A DNA stretch of 64,000 nucleotides from Costus lasius (taxonomy: Eukaryota; Streptophyta; Magnoliopsida; Zingiberales; Costaceae), in assembly GCA_027563935.2 (NCBI GenBank), contig CM050449.1, forward strand, positions 59,351,949 to 59,415,948, given 5' to 3'. The translations under genes and the position numbers were made by a program. Below, one piece after another: positions 31,257-43,081 of this stretch. The stretch's first letter is position 1. Each line of letters begins with the position of its first letter. Below the pieces are notes generated by a model. That model did not search any database and was not told the origin of the DNA. It saw only the letters and a list, made by a program, of their open reading frames with translations.

Positions 31257-32945
31257 TGAAGAAACCCCTTTCAAGAGGGGGGCGTGAAACCCTAAAGGGG
31301 GGGGGGGCGCATTTTCAAGATTTTCGCAAGGAAGCATAGGGTTTATTAGGATCTTTTGCATGCCATATGATTAACATCAAAACGATTGCAACCATGAATG
31401 AAGGATCATACCATCGCCATCATATGGATGGTAGCTTGGAAGCAAAGACCGAAAGGGATCTTCTCCCTAGTTGACGCACACAAGGTGATGTGCCTACTCC
31501 TTGGAGATCCTTGTGCTAGCAAGGTTCTTCAAGGGTTCTTGCCGTATGGAAAGGGAATGAGAGATGGTCTCTAGGCTTGCCGAACCTTCTCCAAGATGTC
31601 TCCTTCTCCACACCAAGGTCTCGTCGAGAGAGAGAGGTGCCGAAGGTTGAATGGAGCGTTCACTTGTTTTGGCGTTGAAGGGAACATGCGCTTATTACTT
31701 TCCAAAATAGGAAAGACATTAAGCCATGCGTTCAAGATCTCTAAACCGATCAATAACGCCACAAACAATGAACCATGCGTTCAAGCTCTTGAACCGGTTC
31801 AATGTAAATGCATTTGGTCCAAAGACCAAACCAAACCAGCCCAAGCCATTTGGTCTAGATCATCTTAAACCCTAAGGCTGCAGATCTAACCGTTCATCTC
31901 GTCATGCTCTTGATCTCACCGATCTAGCATCAATACTCTCGATCGAAGCTTACCGATCTCAAGCCCTAATCAATCAAACATGATCAGACCAGATCTCACT
32001 TACAATCAGAGAATAAATCCCTTTGAACTGAACCGAAACAATTCAGTCCACACGATCTGACTTAAGTAAGCCATATCATCAAATTGTGCGACCCTAAGGG
32101 TTTCCTTTAAATGTCGGTAACGATAACTTACATTATCACGATCAGTGAGGGGTATATAGCAACACATCACTGTCTCCCGATATAAAGGAAAGAGTCTTCC
32201 AAGACTACACCCAAACCACAGCACAAGTGTGAATCCACTTCACTAGGCATACATGTATCCTTTGCCACTGGATGTTCTTATTGGACAAGCGGGTCAAGCT
32301 TGTAACTCCAATATGATGAGCATGATTAGATCAGGTGAACATAGTCACCTGGGTATGGCCATACACTTTCTCAATCATCTCATTCGGGGGGGCCCCTTTA
32401 GAACATCACACTCCTTAAACAAGGAGACGGCAATCCTATATCTATCACTAGTGTCCTAACCTGACTCATGATCATTATCCAAGATAGTCTATAACCATTA
32501 TGTTTCAAATGATATTGAACTACCTCAAAACAATGACAATCATCATTTAGAAACACAAGTGATCTCAAGTCAGAGGACATGTGCCACTTGTTGCAAACAA
32601 GGAATATTCACATTGTGACAAGCAATTGAATATCCTAGTAGGGTCTGTCCAGTACATCCAATGTACCCATGAGTCTACATCTTATTCCATGCTCGAAGCA
32701 TCCTATAAGATTAGAACACATATTAGTCTCAATCATATCAAGGCTGTCTCAGGTTCACCAAGATATCTCGACTAAGGACAAAATAGCATGTCAGCCTAGC
32801 TGAACAGCATTGAGACATTATTCAGAAGAACACACATTGCAGCAGATGATGTAACAACCTGAATAATAACCATTGCCTTTGTAAACATAAGAGTTTTTAC
32901 ATGATACTGTTACAATCCCAAGGCCTCAAACATTAGCCTTAAGGG
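31257..32945 (-). mobile_element. Copia C 3' LTR (main part)
   Basis: It begins TGAAGAAACCCC on the plus strand, with CTTAG before it as the presumed duplication. It is interrupted 12 bp before its other end by a solo LTR, and its last bases (CATACCCCAACA) are at 34,646-34,657, directly next to C's polypurine tract. It keeps the terminal inverted repeat at 31,265-31,280 with a three-base loop. Confidence 0.9.
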
Positions 32946-34640
32946 TGAAGAGTCCCCTTCGAGGGGGAGCAAAACCCTAAAATGGCGCAATCAAAGTAGG
33001 GGGCAGCGGATAAAGGGTTTCATAGATCGAAGAGCATGTATCATATGATCAACTTAACAAAAAACCGATTGTAAAAGAAGTGATTCGATCCATACCATTG
33101 CCATTTCTAGATGGCGCCTTGGAAGAAAGAGAGCAATGAAGATCTCCTCCAAATCGTCACACACAAGATGAGTCTTGGCTCCTTCTTGTCGTCCCTTGTG
33201 CTAGCAAGAGTCGTCCAAGGTGTCTCTGATCGAATGCAAAAGGGAAAAGAGAGCTTTTTTTTTCTTGGCGTTTTTCTCTTGTCGCCTTAGACTTCCTCAC
33301 ACGAGAATGCCGCTCGATGACAACCCAAGGAGGCGTCAATTGCGTGAAGAGGCAAGAGAGGGGCGACGTGAGTTCATGGCCATGTTTGAGAAGTGCTAAA
33401 AATAGCATCCCACTTCTCCATATGCGATCTTGGGTTTACCCCAATCGCAAATGCCACATCACCATTGAACCATGCGCTCATCCATGAGCTGGTTCAAACC
33501 GATTTGGTCCACTAACCAAATAAACCAAGAAATAAGTCCAGATCAAAATAAACCCAAAGGCTCTCGATCTGACCGTCAATCTCTCAATGCTTCTGATCTG
33601 ACTGATCTAGCATTCATTCTCTCGATCGAAGCTTACCGATCTCAAGCCCTAATCAATCAAACATGATCAGACCAGATCTCACTTTCAATCAGAGATTAAA
33701 TCCCTTTAAACTGAACCCAAACAATTCAGTCCACACGATCTGACTTAAGTAAGCCATATCATCAAATTGTGCGACCCTGAGGGTTTCCTTTAAATGTCGG
33801 TAACGATAACTCACGTTATCACGATCAGTGAGGGGTATCTAGCAACACATCACTGTCTCCCGATATAAAGGAAAGAGTCTTCCAAGACTACACCCAAAAA
33901 CAGCACAAGTGTGAATCAACATCACTAGGCATGCATATTTCCTTTGCCACTGGATGTTCTTATTGGACAAGCCTGTCAAGCCTGTAACTCCAATATGATA
34001 AGCATGATTAGATCAGACGAACATAGTCATCTGGGTATGGCCATACACTTTCTCAATCATCTCATCCGGGGGGGCCCCTTTAGAACATCACACTCCTTAA
34101 ACAAGGAGACGGCAATCCTATGTCTATCACTAGTGCCCTAACCTGATTCAAGTTCACCATCCAAGATAGTCTATAATCATTATGTTTCAAATGATATTGA
34201 ACTATCTCAAAACAATGACAATCATCATTTAGAAAACACAAGTGATCTCAAGTCAAAGGAAATGTGCCACTTGTCTCACTCAAGGAATATTCACATTGTG
34301 ACAAACAATTGAACATCCTAGTAGGGTCTGTCCAGTACATCCAATGTACCCATGAGTCTACACCTTATTCCATGCTCGAAGCATCCTATAAGATTAGAAA
34401 ACATATTAGTCTCAATCATATCAAGGCTGTCTCATGTTCACCAAGATATCTCGACTAAGGACTTATAGCACGTCAGCCTAGCTGAACAGCTTTGAGACAT
34501 TATTCAGAAGAACATATATTGCAGCAGACAATGTAAACAACTGAATAATAACCATGCCTTTATAAACATAACAGTTTATTACATGATACAGATACATTCC
34601 CACAGGCCTCAAACATTAGCCTTAAGGGCATACCCCAACA
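32946..34640 (-). mobile_element. Solo copia LTR 3 inside copia C 3' LTR, TSD AAGGG
   Basis: A complete LTR in the same orientation as C, flanked by AAGGG at 32,941-32,945 and 34,641-34,645. The duplicated AAGGG plus the split LTR end show a later insertion reduced to a solo LTR, rather than a tandem LTR array. Confidence 0.92.
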
Positions 34641-34677
34641 AAGGGCATACCCCAACAATCTCCCACTTGCACCTAAT

Positions 34678-36212
34678 CTAATGGTTGAGAAATCTCAAAC
34701 CCATATTATTACAGTGCTTCTCATGCTTCTGCTGCGCCAGAGGCTTGGTAAGCGGGTCAGCCAGATTGTCGTCTGTATGAACCTTGCATATTTTGATCTC
34801 GCCACGATCAATGATCTCCCGGATCAAGTGAAACCTTCTCTGTATGTGCTTGGACTTCTGGTGCGACCGTGGTTCCTTTGCTTGTGCGATTGCTCCAGTG
34901 TTATCACAGAAGATAACCAAAGGATCTGCACTCGAAGGAACGACACCAAGTTCCTGAATGAACTTACGAATCCACACTGCCTCCTTGGATGCTTCCGAGG
35001 CTGCAACATACTCGGCTTCTGTTGTGGAATCAGCAACAGTAGACTGTTTGAAACTTTTCCACACCACTGCTCCACCATTCAAGCTAAAAACATAGCCTGA
35101 TTGTGATCGGAAATCATCCTGGTCTGACTGGAACGAAGCGTCAGTATATCCTTCAATACTGAGTTCTTCCTGACCACCATATATCAAGAACATATCTTTG
35201 GCCCTCCGCAGATATTTTAAAATGTTCTTGACTGCAATCCAGTGTGCCTGACCTGGATTACTTTGGAATCGACTGGTCACGCTTAACCCGTAAGCGACGT
35301 CTGGGCGAGTACACAACATCGCATACATAATGGACCCAATAGCCGAAGCATAAGGCGTATTGTCCATTTCATCTTTCTCAGTCTGTGTTTGTGGACACTG
35401 ACTATTTGAAAGATTCAGACCATGTCTGACTGGAAGATGTCCCCTTTTAGAATTCTCTAAATGGAATCTCTCCAGGACTTTATCGATGTAAGTACTCTGG
35501 CACAGCCCGAGAAGCCTCTTAGATCTATCCCTGTAGATCTTCACACCTAATACATAGGCTGCTTCTCCTAGATCTTTCATCTGAAAACATTTTCCTAACC
35601 ATGCTTTAACAGCATGCAGTTCAGGAATATCGTTTCCAATGATTAAGATATCATCGACGTAGAGGACTAGGAAAGTAATCACGCTCCCACTAAACCTCTT
35701 ATATACACACGGGTCATCTTCGTTCTTGATGAAACCAAACTCAGAGATTGATTCATCCAAACGAATATTCCAGCTTCTTGATGCCTGCAGAAGTCCATAA
35801 ATGGACTTCTTTAACTTGCATATTTTATGACGATCTGATGGATTAGTGAAACCTTCAGGTTGTGTCATATACACATCCTCATCCAATTTTCCATTAAGGA
35901 AAGCGGTCTTCACATCCATCTGCCAGATCTCATAATCGTAATATGCTGCTATCGCGAAAAGAATCCGAATAGACTTGAACATGGCTACAGGAGAGAAAGT
36001 TTCATCATAATCTATCCCGTAGATTTGTTTGAAACCTTTCGCTACTAGCCTGCCTTTATAGGTAACTACGTTACCATCCATGTCAATCTTCTTCTTGAAG
36101 ATCCATTTACAGCCTATAGGGATTACTCCCGGAGGCGGATCAACCAAATCCCAGACTTGGTTATCTGACATGGAGTCCATCTCGGCTCGCATAGCTTCAA
36201 GCCATCTAGCTG
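34678..36212 (-). pseudogene. pol: Copia C reverse transcriptase and RNase H
   Basis: This is the C-terminal part of C's polyprotein, open from the chromovirus G junction to the normal stop at 34,678. It has WIFKKKIDMDGNV, QMDVKTAFLNG, YVDD, GYTDASFQSDQDD, STTEAEYVAASEA and the MGLRFLNH end, all intact. The displayed first residues (MLEIAGFSPGHD) come from the G LTR. Integrase and gag of the same element lie at 45,068-45,799 and 49,804-51,430. Confidence 0.92.
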
Positions 36213-38198
36213 TGTCATGCCCCGGTGAGAAGCCGGCTATTTCTAGCACAGGGTTCCCCAGGGAGAAACAATATTAAAAGGAACCAAAGAACATGATCAC
36301 CACAAAATCAAATAAATCAAATAGTATTAAATTCATCATCAGTACTGAGTAACAAAATCAACTAACTCCATTTCCAAAATTCATCAACTAAAGTTTATAA
36401 AGAAACTCTAACAACGATGCAACTAATTTAACTGCAAGACTAGAATAAATCAGAAAATATCTAGAAGAAGAACTGATGAAAATCTGACTCCGGTGGGTGT
36501 CTAGCTATCTACTCTATTCCCTCCCAGATGCAACTCGGTACCTGGAGGAGAAACAAAGGGAGTTAGCGAAAATGCTAAGTAGGAACCAAGAGATATGATG
36601 CATGTTCAATTTATATGAAATTGCAATAACAGAGCTACACTACATGTCAAGAACGGATAATACAACAAAATAATTGAATACAAGGTTGTCGTGTAAATCA
36701 TCAAGCTTGGCCACAAATCTCACTTAGGAGCCGCACTCGTTCTCAGAGTGTTTCTATCGTCAGCTCACATGATAGAACGACTGTATCTAGACAGTCCGGT
36801 GAATGTTGCGTCCAACATCTGACATCCGTAGTATTGTCCGAGGACAACTGGCGGTGCCCTAACCGGCAAACACATAGTCTGATAAAAATCAGAACTACAA
36901 CTCAGATAAACAGGCCACTGGTGATAAATCACCAGATCAGAGATCATAATGAATGCCACGACATGATAACAGTATAACATCTCAATTCTTTTGCATGGTT
37001 CACAAATATTCATAACTTTTCAACAGAAATACCAGAAACATATTCTCAATGAATTCATGATAAACATATGATAATGAAGTCAATTATGCACAATTAATAG
37101 GATAATGAAGTCAACTGAAGTCAGAATCAAATCAAGCAGAATAGTTTCAAAGGTAAGGTGTCAATATCTATCTACTCATGAATTTGACACCGTAACAAAG
37201 GTAGGGGAAAGATTCCTACCTCAACCGCTAAAATCCTGGATTATCTCTGGAAGTTCGAATATCTTCTTCTCCCAACTGGAATTACAATTATTTGTTACCA
37301 ACTCACAATTATGTCCTCAATGTACAATAGGATTAACCAGTTCTAATATACCCGAGTTCCTAATTCCACCCTAAATTAATAATATTCAATTTAGGTTCCT
37401 TATGTTTAGGGTATTAATGAAATAATTAAATAGTTAAATACTTTACCTCTCTGTCGAGGCTTGACGCGGACGGAACGATCTTCGTTCCTTCGCTTCGGTC
37501 AAATGGAAAGGATCGCCGATGCCGATCGGCCGCCGGAAGGAAGAGGAGCAAGTTGCCGGCGCCGGGAAAAGAAGGAGAAGCTGTCGCCGCCGGCCGGAGA
37601 GGCAGAGTCGACGCCCGAGTTTCGCAGGAACTCATCGTCGCCTGGAGCAAGATGATCCGCCGGAAGAATCAAGTCGACGACGCCTGGAGAGGGAAAGCGG
37701 AGTCGCCGGGAAAACGGAAGGAGTCGCCGGAGAAGGTGGAGGCACGACCGACTCGAAGACTCTCTGCCGCCGCCTGGATTCACCGCCCGCGTACGAGCAG
37801 AACGTAACAGCCGCCGCAGCTCTCTTTGTGTCCGAATCCCGCTGGACGATGGGCGTCGCACCAAGGGAAGACTAGGAGGCCGCCTGTGCCTCTTCCTGAT
37901 GCCGCCGGATGTAGGGAGGGAGCCGCCGGCGTTGGCTTCGGAAGACGCTGCCGGAAGGACGCGAACGAAGGAAACAGAAGGAAGCAAACGCAGCACTCGT
38001 CCGCACGGAAAACAGAGCAGAGAAAAAAACGAAGTAGACTCGTGCGGCGAAAGAAAAAAACGAGATTAGGGATAGAGATTTTATTTATAGGGGGAGATTA
38101 GAGGGGTTTAGGGGGATTTAGGGATTGACATTAGGGATTAACAAATAATTAATAAAAAAAAAATATTAAATATTAAATAAAAAAAATAAAGCATAACA
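36213..38198 (-). repeat. 3' LTR of chromovirus G
   Basis: It runs TGTCATGCCCCGG...GCATAACA on the plus strand, 1,986 bp. A CTATAAATAAAA box lies about 110 bp from the LTR start on the minus strand (near 38,080-38,095). Immediately downstream is a GC- and CpG-rich stretch of ~550 bp (37,450-38,000). A polypurine tract (AAGGGGTAGATAAT) abuts it at about 38,199-38,213. Confidence 0.95.
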
Positions 38199-38246
38199 TT
38201 ATCTACCCCTTAAAAAGAATTTGGTCCCTCAAATTCACTTACCAAC

Positions 38247-39743
38247 CTAGAACAAATAGGGGTACTGAGCCTTTACATCTTCTTCACGCTCCCACGTAGC
38301 CTCGCTATCCGAATGATGTTGCCAGCCGACTTTAATCATCTTGATGATCTTGTTTCTTAACTGATGTTCTTTTCTTTCCAATATTCGCACAGGATGTTCA
38401 ACGAAGGAAGTGTCGGATTGAATTGGCACTGACAATTTCTCTAACACATGTGAAGGATCAGATATGTATTTCCGTAGCATAGAGACATGAAAAACATTGT
38501 GCACTCCAGAGAGAGAGGGTGGTAAAGCCAACCGGTAGGCTACTGCACCTACCCTGTCCAGAATCTCAAAAGGTCCAATGTACCTCGGGGCTAGCTTTCC
38601 TTTCTTTCCAAATCTCATCACACCTTTCAATGGAGATACTTTCAAAAATACATGGTCGCCGACCATAAATTCCACATCTCTTCTTCTCCTATCAGCATAA
38701 CTCTTTTGCCTGCTCTGAGCTGTCAACAACCTTTGCTTGATCCCTTGCACTATTTCCACATCCTGCTGTAGCATCTGAGGAGCGGACAATAGCCTTTCAC
38801 CCACTTCATCCCAAAGCACAGGGGACTTACATCTCCTCCCATAAAGAGCTTCAAACGGTGCCATCTTTATTGAGGAGTGATAACTATTATTATATGAGAA
38901 TTCTGCCCAATGTAAATAACCTTCCCAATTGCCACCAAAATCAAGTACACATGCTCTCAATAAATCTTCCAAAGTTTGTATAGTCCTTTCTGACTGTCCA
39001 TCAGTCTGAGGATGAAATGCTGTACTAAAATGCAACTGTGTACCCAAGGCCTTTTGCAAACTACCCCAGAATCTAGAAGTAAACCTCGGATCTCTATCTG
39101 AAATAATACTAGTAGGTACACCATGCAGTCTAACAATCTCATTGCAATAAAGAGTGGCTAATTTATCCAAGGTGTCAGTTTTCTTAACAGGTATAAAATG
39201 TGCTGACTTAGTCAATCTATCAACAATTACCCAGATTGAGTCACATCCCCTTTGAGATCTAGGGAGCCCTGAGACAAAGTCCATTGTAATATGCTCCCAC
39301 TTCCATTCAGGTATAAGAATATTTTGCAACTTTCCTGCTGGTCTCATATGCTCAGCCTTCACCTGCTGACATGTTAGGCAACATGATACAAACTTTGCTA
39401 TGTCTCTTTTCATATTGTTCCACCAATAATATTCCTTGAGATCCTTATACATCTTTGTACTCCCTGGATGAATGGTAAGTTTAGATCTGTGTGCTTCACT
39501 TAGTAATTCATCTTTCACAGGATGATTTTCTGGTACACATAGCCTTCCTCTGAATCTCAGCACACCTTCTGAATCTTTTGTAAAGTCGGGTAAGAGCCCT
39601 TGTTCAACTTTATTACTCAAAGCTAATAGATTTTCATCACCCAATTGAGTCTCCTTTATTTTCTGCACAAGCTGAGAATGAGCTCTCATCACAGCCAAAT
39701 AACTCCTTTCTGATTCACTTATTACTTCAACACCCAATTCCAC
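38247..39743 (-). pseudogene. pol: Chromovirus G integrase with chromodomain
   Basis: Open frame of 498 codons, separated from RNase H by one TAG at 39,747. It has an integrase zinc domain (HRSKLTIH..CLTCQQ), then a DDE core with MDFVSGLP (about residue 153), ISDRDPRF (about 216) and GQSERTIQ (about 250). The GPF module is RYIGPFEILDRVG. A C-terminal chromodomain covers about the last 50 residues (HPVRILERKEHQLRNK, KVGWQHHS, ATWEREEDVKAQYPYLF). Chromodomains bind modified histones and bias insertion toward heterochromatin, which suits this nest. Confidence 0.93.
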
Positions 39744-39746
39744 AAG

Positions 39747-40155
39747 CTATTTAATTAAGTCGGTTGGTGTAGTCCTCAGACGAGCAAATGTTCCTTCTGA
39801 TTTCCGACTCAGAGCATCGGCTACCACATTTGCCTTGCCAGGATGATACTTAATTTGGCAATCATAATCTTTCAGATATTCCATCCATCTGCGTTGCCTC
39901 ATATTCAGCTCCTTCTGACTAAACAGATATTTTAAACTTTTATGATCAGTGAATATTTCAAAAGTAGTGCCATATAAATAATGTCTCCACAATTTCAAAA
40001 CAAAAATGATGGCTGCTAGTTCCAAGTCATGCACTGGATAATTCTTCTCATGATTCTTGAGTTGCCGAGATGCATAGGCAACTACTCTCTCATTTTGCAT
40101 CAAAACTCCACCCAGACCTTGACCAGAAGCATCAGTGTACACGATATAACCATCT
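39747..40155 (-). pseudogene. pol: Chromovirus G RNase H
   Basis: Frame displaced by one base from RT. It shows [42 protein letters not shown] and VVADALSRK, all RNase H hallmarks. The frame meets a premature TAG at 39,747-39,749, and the integrase frame continues directly after it. Confidence 0.9.
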
Positions 40156-42949
40156 CTCCAGAGGGGATTACCAACACTGGAGCAGTAATTAATCTCTTTT
40201 TCAGTTCTAAGAAGCTATTTTCACATGAATCTTTCCAATCAAATTTCACACCCTTTCTAGTCAGATAGGTTAAAGGAGCAGCCAATTTAGAAAATTCTTT
40301 CACAAATCGTCTATAATACCCTGCTAAACCAAGAAAGCTTCGAATTTCTTGCACTGATTTTGGCCTTCCCCACTCAGAGATAGCAGAAATCTTCTGGGGA
40401 TCCACGGCTATTCCATCACCAGATATAACATGGCCTAGAAATGCAACTTCTTTAAGCCAAAAGTCACACTTACTGAACTTAGCATATAATTTTTCTTGCC
40501 TCAACCTTTCCAAAACTAATCTGAGATGTTTCTCATGTTCAGTCATATTACAGGAATATATCAAAATATCATCTATGAAAACAACCACAAATTTATCCAG
40601 ATAATCAATAAAAATTCTGTTCATCATGTCCATAAAAATTGCAGGTGCATTAGTAAGTCCAAAAGGCATCACTAAAAATTCATAGTGTCCATACCTTGTT
40701 CTGAATGCAGTCTTGGACACATCTTCATCTCTGACTCTTATTTGATGATACCCTGATCTCAAGTCAATTTTAGAATAAACACATGTGCCTTTCAACTGGT
40801 CAAATAAATCATCAATTCGGGGAAGTGGATATTTATTTTTGATTGTTATGGCATTCAGCTGTCTGTAGTCAATGCATAGTCTCATAGATCCATCCTTTTT
40901 CTTTACAAATAGGACTGGAGCACCCCAAGGGGATACACTAGGTCGTATAAACCCCTTATCCAAGAGTTCTTGCAACTGGCTCTTAAGTTCTTCTAATTCT
41001 TTAGGAGCCATTCTGAATGGTGCTTTGGAAATTGGAGCAGACCCAGGTTGAAGTTCAATTGCAAATTCAACTTGTCTTTTTGGTGGTAGTCCAGGTAACT
41101 CCTCAGGGAACACATCTGTGAATTCCCTTACCACTGCCACTTGCTCCATAGGCTCTCTTGTTTTCTCTTCTACTTTTGAAATGGATAATAAAAATCCATG
41201 GCACCCAGCTCTAATTAACTTCTTGGCTTTCATAGCAGAAATCATGGGAGCAACTTGTCCAGAGACTCCTATAAATCTCCAGGAAGGTAAACTAGGAGGA
41301 CTAAAGGTCACAACATAATTATGACAATCAACATTAGCATAATGGATAAAAAGCCAATCCATGCCTAGGATAATGTCAAAGTCTGAGAAATCTAAAACTC
41401 TCAGATCTGTTTCAACAACTATATCACCAAAGATGAGAGGACATTGTTTCAGTTCTAAGTGAGATTGCATCACACCTCCAGAAGGTGTACAGACAGATAG
41501 TTCAGTATTAGCTACAGTTGGCTTTTTCTTTATTTTCATCACAAACTCATAAGAGATAAAAGAATGAGTGCTACCAGTATCAATAAGCAGACATGCAGGA
41601 TAATCATATACAAAAATAATACCTCTCATCACTGTGTCTGGAGCTTCCTGAGCCTCTTGTTGGGTTACTGCATATACTCTGGCTGGGCCTGAAGATCGTT
41701 GCTGAGGCTGCCTCTGCTGTGACCCCGCCTGACTAGCCTGACGTGGCCTCCCATTGTAAGTATTAGGTCTAGAGCTCTGTTGGTAACTTTGTTGCTGGCT
41801 CTGCTGATAATTTTGCTGTGGGGGTTGAAATCCTTTCCATGGGCAGTTAATCTTATAATGGCCCCAATCCTTGCAATAGTGGCACCGTAATTTGTTAAGA
41901 GGGCAGAAATTAGCCGTGTGTCCCTCTTTATTACATTTAAAGCATTTTCTTGCTGACCCTGTTGAATTGAAGCTTGGTGCGTAGGAAGAGGGTACAGGTC
42001 TCTGATGATTATTGAATACTGCTCTAGATCTCTTCCCATCATAGGTTCTTGTTTCCATTGGCCTAACTGACTGATTGACCTTTCTCTGTTCTGTAAATTC
42101 TTGAACCTTCTCTGTTTGTATATCTTTTTCCACATCAAGTAGAGAAGCCTCTATTCTGAATGCCATATTTACCACTTCCTGAAAGCTATCTAATGGGATA
42201 GTGTTCATCTGCCCCTTTATGGTGTGATATAGCCCCTTTATGAACAGTTGACACTTTCTCCTTTCGGTGGTCACTAATTCTGGAAATAGATCAGATAACC
42301 TCTCGAAGTCAGTCACATAAACATTTACAGTCCTTTTTCCTTGTTTTAGGTTCAGAAACTCCTGCATCTGGCTATCTTGAAAAGTTTCAGGAAAATATTT
42401 CTCAAGGAATACTCTCCTAAAATCAGCCCAAGGAATAGGACCATCGCCAAAGGTAACTCTCATACCAGACCACCACGTCCCGGCTCTATCAGATAAAAAG
42501 TATGTGGCCAATTCCACCTTTTGTTCTTCTGGGCATCCCAATGCCCTAAAAGTTTGTTCTACCTTTAGTAACCAATTTCTGGCAGCCCATGGGTCAGTAG
42601 TACCAGCGAAGTCACCAAATCTGTCTTTTCCCAACTGGGAAAACTGCATAAGCATACTGGCTGCCCTAACTGGCTGAGTTACTACAGGTTGTGGTGCCAA
42701 TGATGGAGAGGAAGATTCACCCTCATCCCCTACTACTGTGACAGGTGATGTTGCTCTCAATGGTACTGAGGCTTCATACCCACTTCTTCTTCTCGTAGGG
42801 GCCCTAGGTAGGTTTTGAGGTAACTGTACCTCAGCCTCAGGAGGATTTCTAGCTTCTCCAGTGTTGTGAGCACTTACTCTCTGGTTTCCACCTCCACGGC
42901 CCTTACTTCCCGGACTTGGGATTGCTCTGGATCTAGTTCTTGGTGCCAT
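40156..42949 (-). pseudogene. gag-pol: Chromovirus G gag, protease, reverse transcriptase
   Basis: ATG at 42,949 ([12 protein letters not shown]). Gag capsid core, then two CCHC zinc knuckles ([14 protein letters not shown] about residue 335, and [14 protein letters not shown]), and a Q/S-rich linker. Protease [11 protein letters not shown] (about 455). RT has [37 protein letters not shown] (about 791) and [13 protein letters not shown]. After PSGE at the start of RNase H a single lost base shifts the frame, and the displayed frame ends at 40,100 in unrelated residues. Gag and RT look functional. Confidence 0.93.
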
Positions 42950-43063
42950 CCTGCCAACAGAAGAATATATTATATAATATTTATTTCATACTCATGTATC
43001 CTATTCTTAACCCAACCCTGGTCCTGAGGTTCCTATGTCCTTAGGTTTCCTTATTGAACCTCC

Positions 43064-43074
43064 CTCTGATACCA
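43064..43074 (-). promoter_or_regulatory. Primer-binding site of chromovirus G (initiator tRNA-Met)
   Basis: On the minus strand TGGTATCAGAG lies a few bases after the 5' LTR end. The interval 42,950-43,081 is a short leader with nothing else recognisable. Confidence 0.92.
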
Positions 43075-43081
43075 ATAAAAT

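Noticed and set aside
32941..34657. Tandem LTR array at the 3' end of copia C
   Set aside because: The AAGGG duplication and the split 12-bp LTR end show a nested solo LTR instead.
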